A stretch of 64,000 nt of DNA from Rhabdophis nuchalis (GCA_039707465.1 CM077643.1:45326605-45390604), one strand, 5' to 3'. Positions 10,624-21,038 are shown, numbered from the stretch's first letter. The notes: generated by a model from the letters alone, not told the origin. Numbers and translations are program-made.

Positions 10624-11053
10624 TGTGGACAGAGTATTTTATGTCATAAAGGATGACATAATACCTGTAGCCCACTGCTCTCTCTGTATCCATCCACCTA
10701 CATTTTTTACATTTCCGTTGCCGTACTTGAAAGAAACCTATGAAAATTTGGAAGCGATTGGTGCAGTACTTTTGGAGATTAGCGATTTTGAACAAACTCT
10801 TGTTACATTTTTATTAATATAGATTGAATATTAGCTAAAATTAATCATTTCTGTGAACATTTTTTAGCAAGGCTCTTAAAAGTCTTCCCCACTTTGTGTG
10901 CATGATTTTTTCAGATTTCTTACAAATAAGATTCAGTTTTGCGTCCTTTGCGTTAAATGAAGCCATTCCACACCTAAATTGTTTGTTGATCCAAATTATG
11001 TTATTTATTGACCTCCTATGGTCATCATAAAGGAGTCCTTGTGAATTTTACTC
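10624..11053. other. Unassigned stretch
   Basis: AT-rich, with no recognised repeat or ORF. Confidence 0.5.
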
Positions 11054-11580
11054 TAGTTTTGCCAACTGTAGAGGGAGGTGCTCATCTCTGTTTTAAGGCC
11101 ATTGAGCTAGTGCTGTCTGAAGACATTTCTGTGGTCATGTGGCCAGCATGACATTGCACAGCACTGTCACCTCCCCATTGAAGTGGTACATGGGTGGGTT
11201 CCAGATTGTTTTACTGTTGGTTAGCTCAAGGACGTGCTTCGGGCGCTTCCATGCTTGATGTGCGCTATGTGCACATGCACAGTAGTGAAAAAAATAGCTT
11301 CTGCGGGTGCCCAGAAGCAAAAAACAAAATGGCGGCACCACAGGCACCACCAATAGAACCAGTTTGGAGACGTGGGTAGCCAAGTTACTATTTACTTGGC
11401 TGAACTGGTAGGAACCCACCTCTGAAGTGGTACTTATTTATCTACTTGCATTTGCTTTCAAACTGCTAGATTAGCAGGAGCTAAGGGCAGGGCAGGCACT
11501 CACCCATTTTGCAACACTTGGGTCTCAAACCTGGGCCATCAGCTTTCCAGCTGACAAGTTCAGAGTCTTAACTGCTAAGC
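11054..11580 (-). mobile_element. Sauria-type SINE split by hAT-A
   Basis: The 3' portion (11054-11188) has GAGGGAGGTGCTCATC and GTGGTCATGTGGCCAGCATG. The head portion (11433-11580) carries the reversed A- and B-box regions. The hAT at 11189-11424 lies between them, so the SINE is older than this hAT. It is more diverged than the copies at 9.9 and 45.5 kb. Confidence 0.83.
11189..11424. mobile_element. hAT-A element inside a SINE
   Basis: The ends are CATGGGTGGGTTCC and GGAACCCACCTCTG, with perfect AAGTGGTA duplications at 11181-11188 and 11425-11432. The core contains AAAAAACAAAATGGCGGC. Confidence 0.9.
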
Positions 11581-11635
11581 TATCATGATAGTGAGTTTTA
11601 AATGCTAGAAAGAGGCCACTAATCACTGTGTAACC

Positions 11636-11861
11636 CTGGGGTAGTTAACCTTTTTATACCCACCGCCTACTTTTGTATTTCTGTTAGTAGTAAAATTTTC
11701 TAACTGCCCACCGGTTCCACAGTAATGGTGATTTATAAAGTAGGGAAGTCAATTAAATTTAAAAAAGGAAAGTGCTTCAGTATCGGACAAAAACCCCACC
11801 GCCCATCATGAAGGCTGGAATGCCCACTAGTGGGAGGTAGGGACCAGGTTGACTACCACTG
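11636..11861. mobile_element. hAT-B element
   Basis: The ends are CTGGGGTAGTTAACC and GGTTGACTACCACTG, with perfect GTGTAACC duplications at 11628-11635 and 11862-11869. The interior has CCCACTAGTGGG and AAGTGCTTCAGTATC, shared with the copies at 45888 and 49497. It encodes no protein. Confidence 0.92.
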
Positions 11862-11869
11862 GTGTAACC

Positions 11870-12350
11870 TCTAGTAGGAGAACTGAAGCCTCTGTCTTAC
11901 CCCACCCCACACACACACTTCCAGAAGTTGATCCATGCACAGTCCCCACTTGGATTGCAACTGTCCAGACTGATATATTGAGCCATGACAAATGCTTCAT
12001 TTTGCATTTAACCCACAGTGTTAATTCTCTATTAACTTTCTCCAAAGGCCGTTCTTGTCATTCTCACAGACAGATGGTGACTGCATTATCTTTCATTTGA
12101 ATCACGGGTCTCCTGGCACGTGCATTGCAAGGCCAGGGTCCCCTCCGGGATGTTCTTTGCAAGTTATTTGAGATTCTTTGATGTGGATCTTCTGAACAGA
12201 GAGCTAGCCTGCTCTCCAGATGTCATCGTTCAGAGCTCCATGTTTAGACACAGTCATCTTCTCTGCCTTTAGAGAGAAGCAGTTGCTCGGTGAACCTTCT
12301 ATCACTTAGGTGTGCTTGCCTTTGCCATGGGCTTGAGAAGGAAGAACATG
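11870..12350. other. Unassigned stretch
   Basis: No recognised element. Moderately GC-balanced, with no ORF of note. Confidence 0.5.
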
Positions 12351-12355
12351 CAAAT

Positions 12356-12654
12356 TGTTGGATCAGACAAAGGATTCCGACTCAGGCATGGTCAAAACAA
12401 CAGGAACATTTATTCACACTATTTACAACACACTCAAGATTCAACTGGCAAGGTTTCTTCTCTGGCAACCTCTTATATAGAGTTACCAGGCAGGAAAACT
12501 CTTAGCAAGCAATTGCAACATTGTAACTCCTTTCCAGACAGATTCCAGTCAGCTCGTCTCAGTCAATTAACGCAGCTGCCTGATCTGTTCTGGAATGCAG
12601 TGACTCACAGGTTACCAGACTTGCTGTCTGGGTTGTAGACCTGAGGACTCAACA
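12356..12654 (-). mobile_element. Solo LTR of an LTR retrotransposon
   Basis: The plus strand begins TGTTGGATC and ends GGACTCAACA, so the unit has TGTTG...CAACA ends. Perfect 5 bp duplications (CAAAT) sit at 12351-12355 and 12655-12659. On the minus strand there is a TATA-like CTATATAAGA (12471-12480) upstream of AATAAA (12409-12414), the expected U3-to-R order. No internal region or second LTR is seen, so it is a recombination remnant. Confidence 0.85.
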
Positions 12655-12736
12655 CAAATGAACTGTTTCATCGATAGTTATCCCTAACACATAAAATTGC
12701 TATTTCTTGTATGGTCAGGAAGTTGGCTTGGAACTA

Positions 12737-13176
12737 AGGTGACCAGACGACCCGCTTTTGGCGGGACAGTCCCGCTTTTGAACAAATTGTCCCGCATCCC
12801 GCAGGGTTTTTAAAAAGTCACAATTTTTGCCCGGGGTGGCGGCGGGTGGCGGGCGGGTGGCAGGTACTCTGCACGCGCTCAGAGGCAGCCTGGGCTGGGG
12901 CCAGGGCAGCAGCATGGGGCGTGGGCAGGATGCGGCGGCTGGAGCAGGCTGGCGGGCAGGCGGAAGGGGCGGGCTGGCGAGGGAGGAGCGAGCCAGCAGC
13001 AAGGCAGGCAGCAGGCGAAGGACGAGGAGGAGGAGAGCTGTTCGCGGTGGGGCTGCAGCCGGAGCCTGCATGGCCCTGAACTTTGCGCCGCCGCCACCGC
13101 AATGGACTGAGAGCGGCCAGCCGGGAGCCCCACCAGCTCTCAGCGCATTGTGGTGGCGGAAGCCCCTATAGGTGTC
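12737..13176. other. CpG-rich island, possibly the body of a DNA transposon
   Basis: The left edge, GGTGACCAGACGACCCGC with repeated GGGACAGTCCCGC, resembles the terminus of a short DNA transposon, but no matching right end was found. The interior is strongly GC- and CpG-rich. On the minus strand a frame from about 13071 starts with a leucine-rich, signal-peptide-like segment (TALLLLVLRLLPALLLA), probably a by-product of CTG/CTC-rich sequence. I cannot assign a function. Confidence 0.45.
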
Positions 13177-13177
13177 T

Positions 13178-13810
13178 TTCAATCTCTAGTCCTCTACCAG
13201 AGGCCCAGGAGTTTGAGACTTCTGTACAGTTACCTTAGCTCTTCCTAGCACTGCACTTTTCTGGACCGAGAGCTCTGATGCTGTTCCTAGGATCTGTTGG
13301 AGCCTAAGCTGTTGGATCTCCCAGCTTAGGAGTCACCGCCTCAAGTGCTCCTACCACTTTGGCCTTTACCGGTGTTAAGGGGTATTACTTGGAACCCTGA
13401 CATCCACACCTTCTCCAGCTCTTCCTTCAGGTCCTGGGAATTCTCCAGTTTCTCACAATTCTTCTTCCCAATGTTGCTGTCACTTGGCACCACTACAGCT
13501 ATAACTGTTGCTATGTTCTGGTCCTTGTCTACCACTATGATGTCTGGTTGATTGGTTTGTACCTGCATATCTATCTGAATTTTAAAAAAGGAAAGTGCTT
13601 CAGTATTGGACAAAACCCTTACTGCCCACCATGAAAGCTGGAACGCCCACTAGTGGGCGGGAGGGACCAGGTTGACTACCACTGCTTTACACAATGCCAG
13701 CTACTTGTTTGTGCCATTCAGTGTATGCTGTTCCTGACTGCATCTTACACCATGCCACTATGTGTTGGATAGTCTCTAGGCCTTTCTGCGTAGTCTACAC
13801 CTCACTGAAA
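13178..13810 (-). pseudogene. R4/Dong-like LINE C-terminus (CCHC and restriction-like endonuclease)
   Basis: Reverse-strand translation recalls the C-terminal region of LINEs that use a restriction-like endonuclease instead of an APE domain. A degraded CCHC region lies at 13700-13800, before the gap in coding order. After it come NQPDIIVVDKDQNIATVIA and VPSDSNIGKKNCEKLENSQD, where PD...D is the presumed endonuclease motif. Downstream, broken frames recall GDPTAxS-type endings and a final LPGLW-like segment with a stop near 13188. A hAT-B half element (13581-13684) splits it. Frameshifts show it is dead. The clade is recalled from memory; an alignment could place it in R2 or NeSL instead. Confidence 0.65.
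13581..13684. mobile_element. hAT-B right half inside the R4-like LINE
   Basis: GGAAAGTGCTTCAGTATTGG, CCCACTAGTGGGCGG and the end GGTTGACTACCACTG match the right half of the 11636 copy. The left half is deleted. CTTTACAC (13685-13692) would be the right target duplication but its partner is gone. Confidence 0.85.
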
Positions 13811-14886
13811 TGCTACTAAATGCAGCTTTCCTACAATGGAATGTAAATTTTCCAACTTCCACACTTCCGTACTTTGCAATATAGCACCAAATATTAAAAA
13901 CATCCAAAAATTTAGGGAAAATGTTATTTTAAAGTACATGGGGAAAATTCCTTAGGCCTACATGGGGAAGCCATTTATGTAAGAAGTAAAGGCAGGCAAA
14001 CATGTATGAATGTTTCCATATATGAAAATATGTCAAAATTCTGTATCTATAATTTTTAAGTAAAACCATTCCTAGGTGGTACAAAGAAAAGGAGACAAAT
14101 GTAAATGTCACAGGAAACAAAATAGATTTTCAACATTGGATAGATTTTTGCCTTGATTTTTCCATCTGGCCTCTTGTTAAACCAATGAACCTAAGTCTTC
14201 TAGCAGCACATTTGGAGAAAGGCTACACTGTCAACCTAAAATCTTTAACTCTGTGTCCTTTTGCTTTCATTCAAAGCAGAACTCCCTAGATCAGGCATTT
14301 CCCCAAGGCTTTCTATTTCCCAGCTGCAACCCTTCATTTACCTTTCAGGGATGATGAAAATATAACTGTTCTAACATGGGAAAATATATCCTGAACATGA
14401 CCAAGATTTGGGTTTGCCGAAGCAGTTGATGTTTGCCCCAAAGGATCTGCTGGTGTAGCTAGTACCCGGAGCTCATTTCTGGAGATGCTTCAAGTTACAC
14501 AGACCTTTTTGTTTTTTGTTCTGATCATCATTAATGTCACTCGTTCCCCAATTCCTAAATCTACAGAACAGATTGAGCTCAGAAGTCTCACTGTTGTCAT
14601 GGTTAAAACAAACCAGCAGGGGGAGGTGTTGGATTTTAATTTTAACTTAATTTAATTTAAATCCTCAATTTAGATTTGGTTTTGGGATGACCCAAGGAAA
14701 AAAAATCTTTGAATGCATTAATGCATGTTGCAAAATAGAATGTGTATGTGGGGAATTGTGCGTGGCTGATAAAGTTATGGGGCTGTATTTTGGGATGGAA
14801 GTAGGGTGTAGTAACTCTAAATCAGCAGGGAGGGGGCAATAACTCTTCAGTTAGATCCCACCTAGTACTGTGACACTTCTACTAAC
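13811..14886. other. Unassigned stretch
   Basis: AT-rich, with no recognised repeat. TTTAATTTTAACTTAATTTA near 14635 is low-complexity. Confidence 0.5.
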
Positions 14887-14894
14887 ATTTTGAC

Positions 14895-15016
14895 CAGTGT
14901 TTTTCAATCTTGGCAATTTTAAATTGTGTGGACTTCAACTCCCAGAACTCCTGCTGACTGGGGAATTTGGGGAGTTGAACTCCATACCTTAAAATTGCCA
15001 AAGTTGAAAAACATTA
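14895..15016. mobile_element. MITE-P-like palindromic element, old copy
   Basis: CAGTGTTTTTCAATCTTGGC on the left pairs imperfectly with GCCAAAGTTGAAAAACATTA on the right. The centre holds GGACTTCAACTCCCAGAA and its partner. The arms have drifted more than in the other copies. Confidence 0.7.
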
Positions 15017-15656
15017 ATTTAGATGAATGCTGTTACACTCCTAGACTGAAGATCTGCAAATTCAAGGATGAAATTGCACTATAGAGAAATATACATAGTG
15101 GTGGAAGAAATGTCCATCGGGGTTCAATTCCAAGTGGGGAAAAAGACACTGGAAATATGGAGCCTGCTTGGAAAGATGGTTTTCAATGGTGGACAGGACC
15201 ACATGGTTTGAGGTCCTGGGGGAAAAGGGAAGACATGCTGAGAGTGCCTCACTTTTTATCCCCCCTCTGGGCTTTTGAATTTGAGCTTGCATTCTGATTG
15301 GTTGTTAGACTCCCGTGGGGCCATGCAGGGGTAACTTTGTAGGTTTGAATCCTAAGCTTGGTTGAGCCTTGCTGGATGATGTAATCTTCCCAGGTGCCAT
15401 GTGGTGAGTTGAGTTGCTAGATGGGTAGAGGAGTGATCCTACATTCGTTGGATCTTGGCTGAGGGCATTTGCCTGTGAATAGACCTAGCTATCTCTGTAT
15501 CTCTTAAGTGAGGACATCTGCTGTGGGCTCTTGAGGATGGTGGGGGCTAAGTTTCTGCCTCCCTTTTAGGGGAAATATTCTGCCCTTTTAATATTTCCTA
15601 AGATATTTCATTTTTCTAGGAGAGGGGGTGGGTGCTAACTTCCTACAATAAGATTG
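15017..15656. other. Unassigned stretch
   Basis: No recognised element. Confidence 0.5.
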
Positions 15657-15664
15657 GGCTAATG

Positions 15665-15788
15665 CAGAGGTGGGCAAACTTTGCAACTTTAAGTCTGAAG
15701 GACTTCAGCTCCCAGAATTCTGGGAGCTCCCAGAGGTCTGGGAGCTGAAGTCCTTCAGACTTAAAGTTGCAAAGTTTGCCCACCCCTG
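15665..15788. mobile_element. MITE-P palindromic element
   Basis: The ends are CAGAGGTGGGCAAACTTTGC and CAAAGTTTGCCCACCCCTG. The flanks GGCTAATG (15657-15664) and GGCTAGTG (15789-15796) match at 7 of 8. The arms pair almost throughout. Confidence 0.85.
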
Positions 15789-15866
15789 GGCTAGTGAGTA
15801 TTCCCTATTTTGGTACCATCCAGAGGATTTTGGACTATGACCTCCCTGAAATGAAGGCAAATATAT

Positions 15867-16167
15867 ACATGGTGGGTTCCAGATCCCGTTGCAACCGGTA
15901 TGCTGCAACAGGACCGGGCATTCACCACATGTATGTGCGCAGCGTGTGTATGTGTATCCACTGCCCGTGACACTCCAGCTGCTCAGTGGAGCGTTGCACA
16001 GGCGCCGTACGCTCTATGCATGTGCGCAAATGGCCCGGTTGAGCCAAATACAGGTAAGGAGAGCGGGCAGGTGGGCCCTCCAGCGCACCTTACTGGAATG
16101 GTACCTGGTGCTCCCAACAGACACTGGTACGTCTGTACCGGGGCATACCAGTCGTAACCCACCACTG
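15867..16167. mobile_element. hAT-A element
   Basis: The right end is CGTAACCCACCACTG; the left end, ACATGGTGGGTTCC, has lost the usual CAG. Perfect AAATATAT duplications lie at 15859-15866 and 16168-16175. The interior is rich in alternating TGCGCA/CGTGTG-type sequence. Confidence 0.85.
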
Positions 16168-16175
16168 AAATATAT

Positions 16176-17534
16176 GTGTCCCAGGATAAGGTTGCAGGAT
16201 CTAATATGGCTTAGTCACAGGAACCAAAGATGTATCCTTCCAAGCTGTCAGGCTTGTGCTGGAGCCCATCCTCGGGAAACATTTTATATGATGCCTGGTT
16301 GTGTGTGGCTTTTAATTGTTAATTAGAGTGTTGATGGCTGCTATTAAGTTGTTGTTCTTTCCTTCCTTCCCAAGTCCCCCCATTATCAATAATGATATGC
16401 ACGAAGAAATGTAGCAAGCTTTTACTATTTCCTATTGCTTATATTTTTCCACTGTCCTTTTTCGCTTTGCTTCCTTTAGGCTTTCCTAGTTTATTGCCAC
16501 TGGTGTGCAATTGTCAAGATTGCTAATATTCCTCCTTGCCTGCCTGTTTAATATTATGCCAGCCGGTTTGGATTTCAGCAGGGGAACGAAGTACGTCAAT
16601 GCTCAGGTGAATGAATACTAAGGGTCACACAGCAAAATGTGCCACTATCCAGACCTCCAAGTCAAATCTGAAAGACAAAAGGAGCTAGCAAAAAGTAGAA
16701 AGTAAAGTAAGCCGAGCTTCATGGTAAGAGCCACAGATTTCAAAGCCACTACAAAGTGAATTCTTTCAGCAGGCCCTTGTTTAAGGGGCTGAGAAACATC
16801 TGGGATTCCTCTAAGAAGCCCCAGTATTTGGGAGAGCATATAAAACATGTGCTGTGCTAAGCCGAAAACACATCCTCTTGGGGTGTCAGGTTTGTTCTAC
16901 ACTCCTTGCTTTTCCCCGGAGCGTGCCAGCTACAACAGTAACATCTGCAGCTGCAGATGAGTTGCCTATTGGCAGCTGCTGAGTTCAGATCCATTAGCTA
17001 TTTTTTCCAGCCAGGAACATCTGGGTTTCCTCTGACTGGTACCTGAGGCCACCACTGTCTACTGTGGTGGTCTCTGAACTAAATACTAGCTTGGAGGGTC
17101 TTTGGCTACCCAAAAATATACAGTATATGCAGAAATGGACTGTCTCTCTCTTCCACCTGCACCTTCTCCTCAAAAGAGATGGAACAACCACCTACTGGCA
17201 TTTTCCCGAAAGTTACATAGAGAGAGAAAAAAAGAAACCATTTTGCTGTATGACTGCTGGTCCTTTCCTGGCCTCTGAATTCTCGGGAGCAAATTATTAT
17301 TTCCAGAAGAAAGTCTTGCTTGAATTTTTACTTTTAAAAATGCTCTTCCTTCTTCCTCTGGTTATTTGATTTATAACCGCTCCGAAAGGTTGCTTTGAAA
17401 AAAGGATCAAGTAGTACAAAAATTTGATTTTGAGGAAAAAACATTTATAAGGAATAACACAAAATAACTGCAAATGCCTGTTAAATGAAAAACAAAACCA
17501 AGGGTTCTGCAAGAGAGATTTGTCCCTGACAGCC
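16176..17534. other. Unassigned 1.36 kb stretch
   Basis: No transposon or coding signal recognised. ATCTGCAGCTGCAGAT near 16944 is a perfect 16 bp palindrome holding an E-box-like CAGCTG. This could be single-copy host DNA. Confidence 0.5.
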
Positions 17535-17542
17535 CTTTAAAG

Positions 17543-18257
17543 CAGGGGTCCCCAACCCCCGGGCCGCGGACCGGTGCCAGTCCATGGCTTGATAGGAACT
17601 GGGCCGCAGGGCTGAAGAGGAGGAGGAGGGGGCAGCCACCTTGGCAGAGCGCGTGCCGGATGTGGGAGAGCGCAGATGCGGCTGTTCGTGCCGTTGGAGG
17701 CTCTCCGATCTCAAGGCAGCCCTGAGAAGTGGAAAGTCTTCCCTCCCGAAAACAGTGCTGTTTTGAGAAGCCTCCGATCGCAAGGCAGCGCTGAGAAAAG
17801 GTGGTTTCCCTACCCCTCAATGCTGTTTTGAGATGCAAAGCTTTCCCTCCCCTCCCTCAGCGCTGTTTTGGGATCTGAGGCCAAAAGTGGGGGATGTTGC
17901 ACACACATCCGCAACGCGAGCACAGAGGTGGGGGTCACGCGTGTATGTGAAGGGGGGGTGAAGTGCACGGAGGGGGTGTCACATGGATGTGCAGGGGAAG
18001 GGGCATGTGGGGGAAGCATTGCATTATGGATATGGGCACGCGAGCACGCACAACAGTGCACGCATGCATTCTTTCGGCACCCAAGGAAAAAAAGGTTCGC
18101 CATCCCTGCCCTAGAGGGCTGAGTGAGCCGCCTGCCCCCCCGCTTGCGCATGCGCCGCCTGTTCCCCCTCCCCCCCTCCTTCTCTATGCCAGCCGGTCAA
18201 CAGAATTTTCTTTAAAATGAAACCGGTCCCTGGTGCAAAAAAGGTTGGGGACCCCTG
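17543..18257. mobile_element. hAT-C element with GC-rich interior
   Basis: The ends are CAGGGGTCCCCAACCCCC and GGTTGGGGACCCCTG, with perfect CTTTAAAG duplications at 17535-17542 and 18258-18265. Both termini carry GGACCGGT/ACCGGTCC blocks. Another hAT end (AAAAGGTTCGCCATCCCTGC) lies inside near 18090, so part of the interior is a second, nested element. The GC-rich part has many CpGs. Confidence 0.9.
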
Positions 18258-18265
18258 CTTTAAAG

Positions 18266-18953
18266 TACATCCCACTCAAATCTCATTTATCTTCTTCATC
18301 CACTGGTTATCATGAACTAGTCTGCTAAATTTAGGGCCAATGTTAATGAAACGGAATGGTATCAGCCATGCTAATTTGCTGATTTATTTACTACTTTTGG
18401 ATGGTGCAAGATAGTTGATTAATTTTTGTAGAATGGAAAAGCATGGATTATGAGCGTTGAAAAATTACTAGCCTGGAAACATTTTGAAGACATTTCTCCT
18501 TTAAACTATGGATTTGGATTAAGGCCTGCATATTTACTTATTTGTATCCAAGTTTACTAAAACTAATCTCATATTGCTTCTCATGTTAAAAAGGTCCAAA
18601 TCAGTTTGTAATAATTATAAAATAGCATTACACTTTTTATATACTTTGTTATCTAGCAATTTTTTTCAAAATTAAAATGTGTTTAAAAAAAAATCAAATA
18701 TTAGTATATGTTAGCAAATGTTTAATAAAAAAATTAAGTGTTTGTGAAAGATACCTAAAATAATCTAGAGATGAAGACATTCCCATAGTGGGAGAAGAGG
18801 CCATTTCACAGGTTTGGTGCTGTCTCAGATAAAACCCTCCTGGGTTTTATCTGAGACAGGTAAGCTATGTCCCAATGGAGACAGGTAAGCTATGCCACAA
18901 TCCTATGCACCATGTCACAATCCTACTGAACCTTTGACTTGTGCTCCTGGGTC
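18266..18953. other. Unassigned stretch with a perfect stem-loop at 18820-18859
   Basis: Mostly AT-rich and unassigned. CTGTCTCAGATAAAACCC (18820-18837) and its exact reverse complement (18842-18859) flank TCCT. GACAGGTAAGCTATG then occurs twice in tandem downstream. Confidence 0.6.
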
Positions 18954-18961
18954 CTTTAAGT

Positions 18962-19116
18962 CAGGGGTCTCCAACCGTGGCAACTTTAAGACTTCAAGTT
19001 GCCACAGCTGGAGACCCCTATTTTAAGTGGCCCTTTCATGAGGAAGCTGTGCTGGCTGAGGAATTCTGGGAGTTGAAGTCCACAAGTCTTAAAGTTGCCA
19101 AGGTTTGAGACCTCTG
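18962..19116. mobile_element. MITE-P element(s), rearranged
   Basis: CAGGGGTCTCCAACCGTGGC begins at 18962 after CTTTAAGT. A short version could end at 19020 (GGAGACCCCTA, then TTTTAAGT). A longer one could end at 19116 (GAGACCTCTG, then CTTTAATT). Both give 7 of 8 flank matches. The segment 19021-19061 is repeated with changes at 19117-19157, so a tandem duplication has taken place. Confidence 0.65.
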
Positions 19117-19389
19117 CTTTAATTGGCACTTTCAAGGGGAAGCTATCCTGGCTCAGGTGGATATCTTCCCAGCTATGGTGAGATAATTTTCATGAATAAT
19201 TGTATGTAAAGTGTAAGACTTTGTGTGTGTGTGCGTGCACGCATGTCCGCGCACCCACGCATGCGTGGAAGTGTCTCTCTGCGCACTTGCATACATGCAT
19301 GCTTTATATTTTTATTTTACTGCAAGTACACTTTTATTTTGGGCGAATGAATAAACAAACCAGCTATTCTTAGTCAGATTTTAGAGTTT

Positions 19390-19462
19390 CAGCCAGCAAA
19401 GCTGGAGAAGTCTGGGAGCTGAAGTCCTTCAGACTTAAAGTTGCAAAGGTTGGAGACCCCTG
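19390..19462. mobile_element. MITE-P right half
   Basis: GGGAGCTGAAGTCCTTCAGA and GCAAAGGTTGGAGACCCCTG are the right arm of the palindromic family. The left arm is absent. Confidence 0.75.
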
Positions 19463-19695
19463 GTTTAGACGGCCAGCTGCAGATTTTAAAAATGTGTTTG
19501 CTTTAAAAATTTAAATTTAAAAATTTAAACGAACTCCCTGTGCCTCTCCTATTCTCACAGACAAATACTGAGCTAATAGATATACATATTCTGTTTAAAG
19601 AGACTTAAATCAGCCTCATCTTTGATATTGTAGATATAAATTAATTATATAAATTAATTTGTGAATTTTCCTAAAAATGCAAGGTCCAGGTGTAG

Positions 19696-19980
19696 TTATA
19701 AAAGAAACAGATTGTGATCTCCAGAACTTTAAAGCAGGGGTCTCCAACCTTTGCAACTTTAAGTCTGAAGGACTTCAGCTTTGCTGGCTGGAGAATTCTG
19801 GGAGTTGAAGTCCTTCAGACCTAAAGTTGCAAAGGTTGGAGACCCCTGCTTTAAAATATATTGTTCACTAAGCTGTCGTTAGCCACTTTTACACTCTGAC
19901 GACGTTAGCAGCGGCTAACGAAAACTTAGTGAGCAACATATTTTAAAGTTCTGGAGATCACAATGTCTGTTTCTTTTATA
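19696..19980. repeat. Long inverted repeat split by MITE-P
   Basis: The left arm (19696-19734, then 19853-19884 after the MITE) pairs with the right arm (19912-19980). Examples are GATCTCCAGAACTTTAAA against TTTAAAGTTCTGGAGATC, and TAAGCTGTCGTTAGCC against GGCTAACGAAAACTTA. Removing the MITE gives arms of about 70 bases around a 27-base loop. This looks like an older fold-back MITE of unknown family. Confidence 0.8.
19735..19848. mobile_element. MITE-P inside an inverted-repeat arm
   Basis: The ends are CAGGGGTCTCCAACCTTTGC and GCAAAGGTTGGAGACCCCTG, exact complements. The flanks are CTTTAAAG (19727-19734) and CTTTAAAA (19849-19856). It landed in a TTTAAA site of the older inverted repeat. 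Confidence 0.9.
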
Positions 19981-20478
19981 AATTAATTTATATAATTGTA
20001 TAAATTAATATGATACATCTTTGTGGAGGTATTAAAATTAAGGCAATTAAATAGGGCTAAACCCGTAGACTATGTGCCCTGTGTATCTAGTCCTCTCACA
20101 GTATGGGCACCAGATATAAAATATAACTTCCACTGGATGAAGTTTCTAGGAGTATAACTGATTCTTCATTTTATAAACCACTTCCTTCTATCATATACTG
20201 AAATCATGAAGTTTCTGCCTTAAGACTGCTTGCTTCTGGTCAAAGTCAGGAAAGCAGGTGGCATTATGTTGAAAGTCTGGTGTGTCACATCATACTTGTG
20301 TGCTGAGCTGCTATTTCCCATTTCTTAGCCTTACATAGAAAAGGAAACCAAATTCACATCCCCCATCCTCAATCATCTCAACCTTGGTTTCTACATCTAC
20401 ACTGATCACTACCATAATCTCTGAACTGCAAAGAATATTAAGGTATTTATACAATGGAGCAAGTGTGCAAAACATAAT
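19981..20478. other. Unassigned AT-rich stretch
   Basis: No recognised element. Confidence 0.5.
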
Positions 20479-20745
20479 GCCAGGGTTCCAAACAGCATCC
20501 AAAAGTAAATCAGAGTCCAAGGCAAAGTATTGCTCAAAGTTCCAATTTATTAAGAGAACCATGTTGGCACACCTGGGAAAACCCGAATCTGAAAGCTTCC
20601 TGGTTTTCCCCACCCAGTTGAAAGTTCAAGATCTTGCCCTCACACCCACAAGTCCATCACGTGGCCCAATCTCCCACTGCCATGCTGGCAACTCCACCCA
20701 TCCAATTCCAGTCAGGTGCAGCAGTGCAGAGACAAAGGATGACCT
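20479..20745 (-). mobile_element. Possible LTR fragment
   Basis: On the minus strand an AATAAATTGGAACTTTG signal lies upstream of GATGCTGTTTGGAACCCTGG and a CA end at 20479, as in an LTR R/U5 region. I could not find the other end or a target duplication. It may be another kind of dispersed repeat. Confidence 0.4.
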
Positions 20746-20912
20746 TGGCTTTCTAGAAAGGAGTTTTATTTTGGCTACATAGCATTTAACTCTGTACCAT
20801 CCCCCATTCCCCCTTTCCCACAATAGAAATGGCATAGTAGAATAATAGAAAGTGTGGCAGGCCAAAGATCCAAAAGGGAATATGGCTGCAGGCCTGACAC
20901 ATAGATAGATAC

Positions 20913-20913
<1 letters not shown>

Positions 20914-20958
<45 letters not shown>
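20914..20958. repeat. AC dinucleotide array
   Basis: About 22 AC units, followed by alternating GTAC/GTATGTAC sequence. Confidence 0.97.
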
Positions 20959-20960
<2 letters not shown>

Positions 20961-21038
20961 ACGTATGTACGTACAAAACTCTCACATGCATCTTTCCCTC
21001 TTTCTTGTGGCAGGTCCACTTTCACCCATATTTAGATC

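Noticed and set aside
12715..13182. 155-codon minus-strand frame with a signal-peptide-like segment
   Set aside because: It runs through a GC-rich block with other open frames on both strands. Long frames are expected there by composition.
17810..18151. 113-codon His/Pro-rich frame (-)
   Set aside because: Composition effect within the GC-rich hAT-C interior.
20311..20613. 100-codon minus-strand frame
   Set aside because: Overlaps the suspected LTR fragment and has no recognisable domain.
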